NCBI GenBank assembly: GCA_002030045.1 | Contig: LQBI01000030.1 | Coordinates: forward strand, 124,001 to 188,000 | DNA from: Candidatus Aegiribacteria sp. MLS_C | GTDB taxonomy: Bacteria; Fermentibacterota; Fermentibacteria; Fermentibacterales; JCC-6 | Direction: 5' to 3' | Length of the DNA stretch: 64,000 nucleotides | Shown: one piece after another, positions 60,129-64,000 of the stretch | Layout of the letters: each line of letters begins with the position of its first letter | How positions within the stretch are numbered: position 1 is the stretch's first letter | Made by a program: the position numbers and the translations under genes | The notes under the pieces: model-generated | Seen by the model: the letters and a program-made list of their open reading frames with translations, nothing else | The model's database searches: none | What the model was told of the DNA's origin: nothing

Positions 60129-62369
60129 TCAGCCTCCCAGGTAGACGAAGCGGCTTCTTAGTTCCATTCCGCCGGCAACCAGACGTACAAGGTAGAGCCC
60201 CCGGGGTTCGGTGTCCATTCCGAGACAGAATTCCAGGCTGCCGGAGTTTCCGGTAATGCCGCCCGATTCGGTTACCGTTCTTCCGGACAGGTCGTAGACC
60301 GACGCTGTCCAGCTCTCGTAGGAAGGCAGTCCGGAAGCCCTCAGGTATGCAGCACCGAAGACGGGACTCGGGATTGAAATCCCGGCGTCCGGCGGAGTAT
60401 TCAGTCCGGATATCCCTGTGATGTCCCAGGTAACCGACAGGGAGTGCTGCCCGGCGGAAATGGACGGCAGTACAGCGAAGAGGCGCTCTCCTTCACGCAC
60501 TTCCCAGTCAAGCGGCTGCCCGTCAAGCAGCAGCTGGTAGACAACCGCATCCTCGGGAAGAAAGATGACCAGGGTCTCTCCCAGGGTCGCGGCTCCGTTG
60601 AAGGAGAGGGAGAGTCCTCCCGGACTGTACTCCACATTCTCCCAGAGCATCCCGTAGCACTCCTCCAGGAAGTCGCCGTATTCGATGGGGAAGAGCCAGC
60701 CGAAGTGCTGGTAGTCGGTCTCCAGGGAGGTGCAGACGCTGTCCAGCCTCTGGTAGGCTTCGGGGACCAGTCCCATTGCCAGCATCTGTCCCGGGTGTCC
60801 GCCGAGAAGGCCGTGCTTTCCCCTGGTCATGACCGAGGAGAGGTACTCGTATGGGTACATGGACTGGTAGTCGGCCCACCATACGGTGTTCGTTCCCCAG
60901 ATCCTTCCCTCCGGGGTCTGGAACTTCGAGATGTAGGTGTCCCGGAAGTACTCCCCGGCGTTCCAGTCCCACCACCTGATGCCGTTGCAGTAGAAGTCGA
61001 AACCGGCCGAAATGGTTGCCCACAGGCCGCTGAGGGAAGTCCTGTGTCCCGCGTACCTGATGGCCCTGCAAACCTTCCCGGGATCGAGACCCATGTCGCA
61101 GATGTCGGAGTTGAGCATCGCGAACCGTTCAAAGTGCTCTTCGGGCTCATAGGTGATGAATTCGTGGAACTCGCCGAAGGATGAATCGGGGTTGGGAGTG
61201 TGGTGATAACCGTGAGAGCCCAGGTTGACCCTGTCTGCCCAGGTGTAGGCATCTTCCTGTATGTTGAGAAGCCACTGCCTGAACTCAGGCGTGGCCTCGG
61301 TGGATATTCTCCAGGTGCAGTGCCAGTGGGACCAGCTGTCCTCCCATCCCGGCTCGAACCATACGGAATCCCTGTTGGGTGTCAGGATCCCGTCAGGGAG
61401 AACCAGCCAGTTCATCTTCATTTCCGGGTGTTCCTCCAGGAGCTGGATCAGCTGTGCAGAGAGGATCTCGGGCCCGGAGGAGGTTTCGGAGAAGGACCAG
61501 ATGTATCCGGCATCGGGGTGTATCATAGGGATCTCGTCCAGCATCCACGATGCCGTCCTCTCGTAGCCGTGCGGATGGTCCGAGATGAATACCGGTGCGG
61601 CGTTTTCCTCGAGGGAGAATCCCACGTAGTAGCTGCTGGAGTCCCCTGCGGGGATGACGGAGTGCAGGTCCGGGCCCAGGCAGTTCTCCCTGGGCTGGTC
61701 AACGTCGAAGAGCCTGAGCGAGAGGTACGCGGGAACGGTTGGAGAATGGGCCGTGATAACCAGGTTGGCCTTCGAAGGATTGGGGAAGAGAACCTTTGCA
61801 GAGAGAGGATATGGCTGCTCGGTATGCAGCAGGACCACCTGGTCCCCTGATACCCGTGCGGGGCCCTGCTCGGCCTGCAGGTCGAACTGCCGGTCGCATT
61901 CGGTTGTCTGGTTCATGAAGGTCGCCGTCTCCCAGGCCTTCATATGGAAGTCCACTTCCAGAGGATGCAGGAACTCCGTTTCCCCGGTGGTTTCCACCGT
62001 AAAGACCATCTCCAGTCCCCTGCCGGCCAGCCGGTAGAGGATGGTCGTCTCCACGGGGATCGTCTCCGATCCCGTATGGTCGTACATGAAGGGGGACTGG
62101 AAGACGGCCTCGGTATCAGAAAGGCAGGTGATGGTTCCCGTGGAGGGAATGAAGACGTCGCTCTGTATTCCGCCGAACTGCCCTCCGGCGGCCATGTCCG
62201 TACCGGTGGCGAGATCGGTGAATTCCAGCAGGGACCCGGGTCTCACCAGCTGAAGGTCGGGTGTGATGACTATTCGCACATGGGCGTTCTCGAGGGTCAC
62301 CGGACCGGACCGGGCAATGCCCGGTACGGAATATGAACCTAGAATCAGCAATACCAGCGGTAACATCAT
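60129..62369 (-). CDS. Secreted polysaccharide-deacetylase-like protein with sorting domain
   Basis: A 746-residue exported protein. A signal peptide (about 1-20) is followed by a beta-rich N-terminal domain (25-270). A (beta/alpha) domain with NodB-type features follows (about 280-520: VNLGSHGYHHTP, RYAGHRTSLSG, MNWLVLPDG). The His-x-x-x-His of SHGYHH matches the zinc ligands of deacetylases. A second beta domain and a C-terminal sorting domain end it (VYDLSGRTVTES, PRGLYLVRLVAGG). It could act on surface or environmental polysaccharides. Strong deacetylase catalysis is not proven. Confidence 0.7.
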   Translation of the reverse strand: MMLPLVLLILGSYSVPGIARSGPVTLENAHVRIVITPDLQLVRPGSLLEFTDLATGTDMAAGGQFGGIQSDVFIPSTGTITCLSDTEAVFQSPFMYDHTGSETIPVETTILYRLAGRGLEMVFTVETTGETEFLHPLEVDFHMKAWETATFMNQTTECDRQFDLQAEQGPARVSGDQVVLLHTEQPYPLSAKVLFPNPSKANLVITAHSPTVPAYLSLRLFDVDQPRENCLGPDLHSVIPAGDSSSYYVGFSLEENAAPVFISDHPHGYERTASWMLDEIPMIHPDAGYIWSFSETSSGPEILSAQLIQLLEEHPEMKMNWLVLPDGILTPNRDSVWFEPGWEDSWSHWHCTWRISTEATPEFRQWLLNIQEDAYTWADRVNLGSHGYHHTPNPDSSFGEFHEFITYEPEEHFERFAMLNSDICDMGLDPGKVCRAIRYAGHRTSLSGLWATISAGFDFYCNGIRWWDWNAGEYFRDTYISKFQTPEGRIWGTNTVWWADYQSMYPYEYLSSVMTRGKHGLLGGHPGQMLAMGLVPEAYQRLDSVCTSLETDYQHFGWLFPIEYGDFLEECYGMLWENVEYSPGGLSLSFNGAATLGETLVIFLPEDAVVYQLLLDGQPLDWEVREGERLFAVLPSISAGQHSLSVTWDITGISGLNTPPDAGISIPSPVFGAAYLRASGLPSYESWTASVYDLSGRTVTESGGITGNSGSLEFCLGMDTEPRGLYLVRLVAGGMELRSRFVYLGG

Positions 62370-62417
62370 GCCTGCTTCGACCTGCCTTCGTATTTAAGAT
62401 GTGTTCAACCTTATAGA

Positions 62418-62446
62418 AAATAATCCACAGCAGGAACAGCCGTCAA
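62418..62446 (-). promoter_or_regulatory. Weak promoter candidate for the deacetylase-like gene
   Basis: On the minus strand TTGACG (62441-62446) and TTATTT (62418-62423) are 17 bases apart, about 50 bp before the start. The -10 match is poor, and the box overlaps the phosphatase relic. Confidence 0.3.
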
Positions 62447-62690
62447 TCGACCGCGCACGTTTCGGGCTCTGCGTCTGACCGCCATAATAGTGAAATCGTC
62501 GGCATGGCCCGGGGACCCCTGGAAGGTCTAGACCCGGTGCTCCAGTTCCTCCAGCAGGACGGATATGATCCTGTCCGTACCGAATTCCTCTCCCGAAGGG
62601 TTTGCGGCCTCGCTGACCCCGTCGGTTTACACCAGGAGCAAATCACCGGGGTTGTTGCATATGACAACCGAGGACCCGGGATGTAGGATC
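62440..62690 (-). pseudogene. Relic of a SpoIIE/PP2C-type phosphatase
   Basis: The minus strand reads, in one frame, LHPGSSVVICNNPGDLLLV, TAA, TDGVSEAANPSGEEFG, then VLLEELEHRV, TAG, TFQGSPGHADDFTIMAVRRR. This matches the C-terminal third of PP2C/SpoIIE phosphatases (LYTDGVTEA...DDITLLAVRR). The stops lie at 62627-62629 (at the conserved Tyr) and 62528-62530. The N-terminal two-thirds is missing. From 62691 to 62873 I see no gene. Confidence 0.75.
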
Positions 62691-62873
62691 ACTTAAGGCG
62701 AATCCCCGCCGGGGGTTCCGGCCAGGGCTGATGCAGCTGTCAGAAAGAGCGTTGACAGCCGGGCGGGATGAATGTGTCTCATCATGTCCCTCTCACTGCT
62801 TTTCTCCCCTGGAGGAGCATATGGTCTGCAGGAAACTGTCAAGAAAGGTCGGAAGAGGGGAACAGAATGGATT

Positions 62874-63569
62874 TCAGGGTCTTATACTCACTTCGTCCGC
62901 AAGCTGGGCCTTCCGGATAGCGTCGGCGGTCTCCTCGAGATAGTTGGCCGGATAGGCCGGCATTCCGGTGAACTCGGGTGACAGGGTCTTCTGTGAATGG
63001 AAGGTCTGCAGGACGTACCTGCGGATCCTCCCGGTCTCGCTCAGCAGTTCCAGCACGCCCTGCCTGTCCACGATTCCGGGAACCATTGTGGTCCTGAATT
63101 CGTAGGCGGACAGGGACCTGATGATGCTCACGGATTCCCGTACGTCGGAGAAATCGGCCCTTTCGCCGGTTGCCTTCGAGTAACCGGAAGGAGAACTCTT
63201 AAGGTCCATGGCAACGTAGTCCAGATGGTGGAGTATTCCGTTGAGACGTCCGGGCAGTGTCCCATTGGTATCCAGCTTGACCGCGAGTACTGTCTCATGC
63301 TTGATCCTGGTCACCAGGTCCGTCAGGCCCTCGTAGAGAAGCGGTTCTCCGCCTGTGATGGACACCGCTTCTATGAAGCCCTCCCTCTGCTTCAACATAT
63401 CTATCACGTCATCGTTGGACAGACCTAGTTCCCCGTCCAGCATGTCAGGTCTCACTAGTTCGGGATTATGGCAGAAGGGGCAATGCAGGTTACAGCCGGA
63501 TATGAAGACTATCGAACATATCCTGCCCGGGTATTCGATCAGGCTGGTACCGGAGACGGAACGGATCAA
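62874..63569 (-). CDS. nrdG: Anaerobic ribonucleotide reductase activase NrdG
   Basis: A 231-residue radical SAM enzyme that installs the glycyl radical on NrdD. The cluster motif GCNLHCPFCHN places Cys26, Cys30 and Cys33; VSITGGEPLL is the SAM-binding GGE motif; YVAMDLKSSPSGY follows. Length and sequence fit the NrdG2 type. The start is TTG 63569, which overlaps the stop of the preceding 56-codon gene (TTGA), so it is coupled to it; there is no in-frame ATG near that point. It acts under strictly anaerobic conditions. Confidence 0.93.
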   Translation of the reverse strand: MIRSVSGTSLIEYPGRICSIVFISGCNLHCPFCHNPELVRPDMLDGELGLSNDDVIDMLKQREGFIEAVSITGGEPLLYEGLTDLVTRIKHETVLAVKLDTNGTLPGRLNGILHHLDYVAMDLKSSPSGYSKATGERADFSDVRESVSIIRSLSAYEFRTTMVPGIVDRQGVLELLSETGRIRRYVLQTFHSQKTLSPEFTGMPAYPANYLEETADAIRKAQLADEVSIRP

Positions 63570-63736
63570 CTTTCAGCCTTGTCTCCCTGTCCCTCGATTA
63601 CGATGTACTCCCTTTGAGAGAATTCCTCCCTCTTGCCCTTGTTCCAGCTCTGAACAGGCCTGTAGTAACCCACTATCCTGGAGTAGACCTCGGTCTTGAT
63701 GGCCTTTATGCGGTTTCCACCCTTTGATTCAGACAT
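63566..63736 (-). CDS. Small separate glycyl-radical domain of anaerobic ribonucleotide reductase
   Basis: A 56-residue protein whose core AIKTEVYSRIVGYYRPVQSW is the NrdD C-terminal glycyl-radical loop (RIVGY, radical Gly at residue 24), followed by NKGKREEF. It has no cysteines, unlike the zinc-bearing end of standard NrdD. The ATG at 63736 overlaps the NrdD stop and its own stop overlaps the nrdG start. So the radical domain seems to be made as a separate subunit and to complement the large chain, much like a split enzyme. Database entries of this size exist; function as a separate chain is inference. Confidence 0.8.
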   Translation of the reverse strand: MSESKGGNRIKAIKTEVYSRIVGYYRPVQSWNKGKREEFSQREYIVIEGQGDKAES

Positions 63737-64000
63737 CTGTCGACACCTTTCCGATCTTCAGGAACAGGCTTCCCTGTTCCTGTACTTCTGTATCTTCGAC
63801 CCTGGCGAAACTGCCCTCGGGCAGAGGCTGGAAATCGTCAGCGTCGACGATCTCTCCGAACTCGGCCAGCTCCTCTTCGGTGTGGGGATAGGGACAGAGG
63901 AAGTGCTCACCCGCGATGTAACCGTGGACCGGGCATATGGAGAAGGTGGGGGTGAAACTGAAATACGGCAGATGGTACCTTGAAACTATCGAACGGGCGA
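63729..64000 (-). CDS. nrdD: Anaerobic ribonucleoside-triphosphate reductase NrdD, C-terminal end (partial)
   Basis: About 90 C-terminal residues are visible; the gene enters from the right edge. The sequence RYHLPYFSFTPTFSICPVHG followed by YIAGEHFLCPYP is characteristic of NrdD, which reduces ribonucleotides to deoxyribonucleotides without oxygen. The chain then continues into LPEGSFARVEDTEVQ and stops at KIGKVSTDV, with no RVxGY glycyl-radical motif. That motif is instead encoded by the overlapping downstream gene, in another frame. NrdG follows, completing the operon. Confidence 0.85.
   Translation of the reverse strand, partial: ARSIVSRYHLPYFSFTPTFSICPVHGYIAGEHFLCPYPHTEEELAEFGEIVDADDFQPLPEGSFARVEDTEVQEQGSLFLKIGKVSTDV

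Noticed and set aside
62772-62981. Plus-strand short frame beginning MCLIMSLSLLF
   Set aside because: It runs into the antisense of nrdG and has no ribosome site.

Overview
**Organism.** The window is a contiguous, GC-rich bacterial chromosome segment (roughly 60% GC by eye) with tightly packed genes on both strands. Start codons usually follow GGAGG-type ribosome sites. Several features suggest an anaerobic, Gram-negative bacterium of the FCB group, perhaps a candidate phylum such as Fermentibacterota or Eisenbacteria. There are about six secreted proteins with Por/FlgD-type C-terminal sorting domains, a TonB-dependent receptor with surface lipoproteins, an oxygen-sensitive class III ribonucleotide reductase, a Rex redox sensor and an ADP-forming acyl-CoA synthetase-like enzyme. 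This placement is inference from gene content only. I saw no tRNA, rRNA, CRISPR array, phage or transposase gene.

**Layout.** 0-2.2 kb (minus): a zinc-ribbon membrane protein, a DUF2207-like lipoprotein ending in an alternating Cys-Ala tail, and the start of a radical SAM-like protein. 2.2-4.3 kb: a 19-bp repeat array and an OPT peptide transporter. 4.3-9.8 kb: a sparsely coding stretch, a UshA-like 5'-nucleotidase, a secreted C10 peptidase and a DUF3795 protein. 9.8-12.5 kb: roadblock and Bax-inhibitor proteins, a 48-bp repeat, and convergent rocD. 12.8-24.8 kb: secreted and membrane proteins, including a secreted YidD-like protein, a GT-C enzyme, a frameshifted sialidase-like gene, a lone class III cyclase domain, a lamin-tail protein and a multi-zinc-ribbon protein. 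24.9-30.6 kb: rex with a palindromic operator, an FAD oxidoreductase, a double cNMP-binding protein, and trpR-trpB with an apparent autoregulatory operator. 30.9-42 kb: a secreted BNR protein, an acyl-CoA synthetase/acetyltransferase fusion, thiol peroxidase, a TonB receptor followed by two tandem beta-propeller lipoproteins, and an S41-like lipoprotein. 42-48.4 kb: htrA, a 116-bp perfect inverted-repeat element, glnS, a decayed region, and a sagB-DUF3634-ATL operon. 48.5-64 kb: a large hybrid histidine kinase, TauE exporter, a PUR-alpha/SANT protein, YgiQ, a MoeA-like protein, secreted proteins, DUF4097/DUF2089, a phosphatase relic, and an nrdD-small glycyl-radical ORF-nrdG operon cut by the window edge.

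**How it fits together.** Much of the content concerns the cell envelope and export: sorting-domain proteins, HtrA, the TonB receptor with lipoproteins, and peptide uptake. Anaerobic redox metabolism is the second theme (Rex, NrdDG, acyl-CoA/acetate chemistry). The strongest candidates for unusual biology are the Cys-Ala-tailed membrane protein beside a radical SAM/PqqD-like gene, and the ribonucleotide reductase whose glycyl-radical motif lies on its own 56-residue ORF. At least four genes carry frameshifts or in-frame stops, so either gene decay or assembly error affects this segment.
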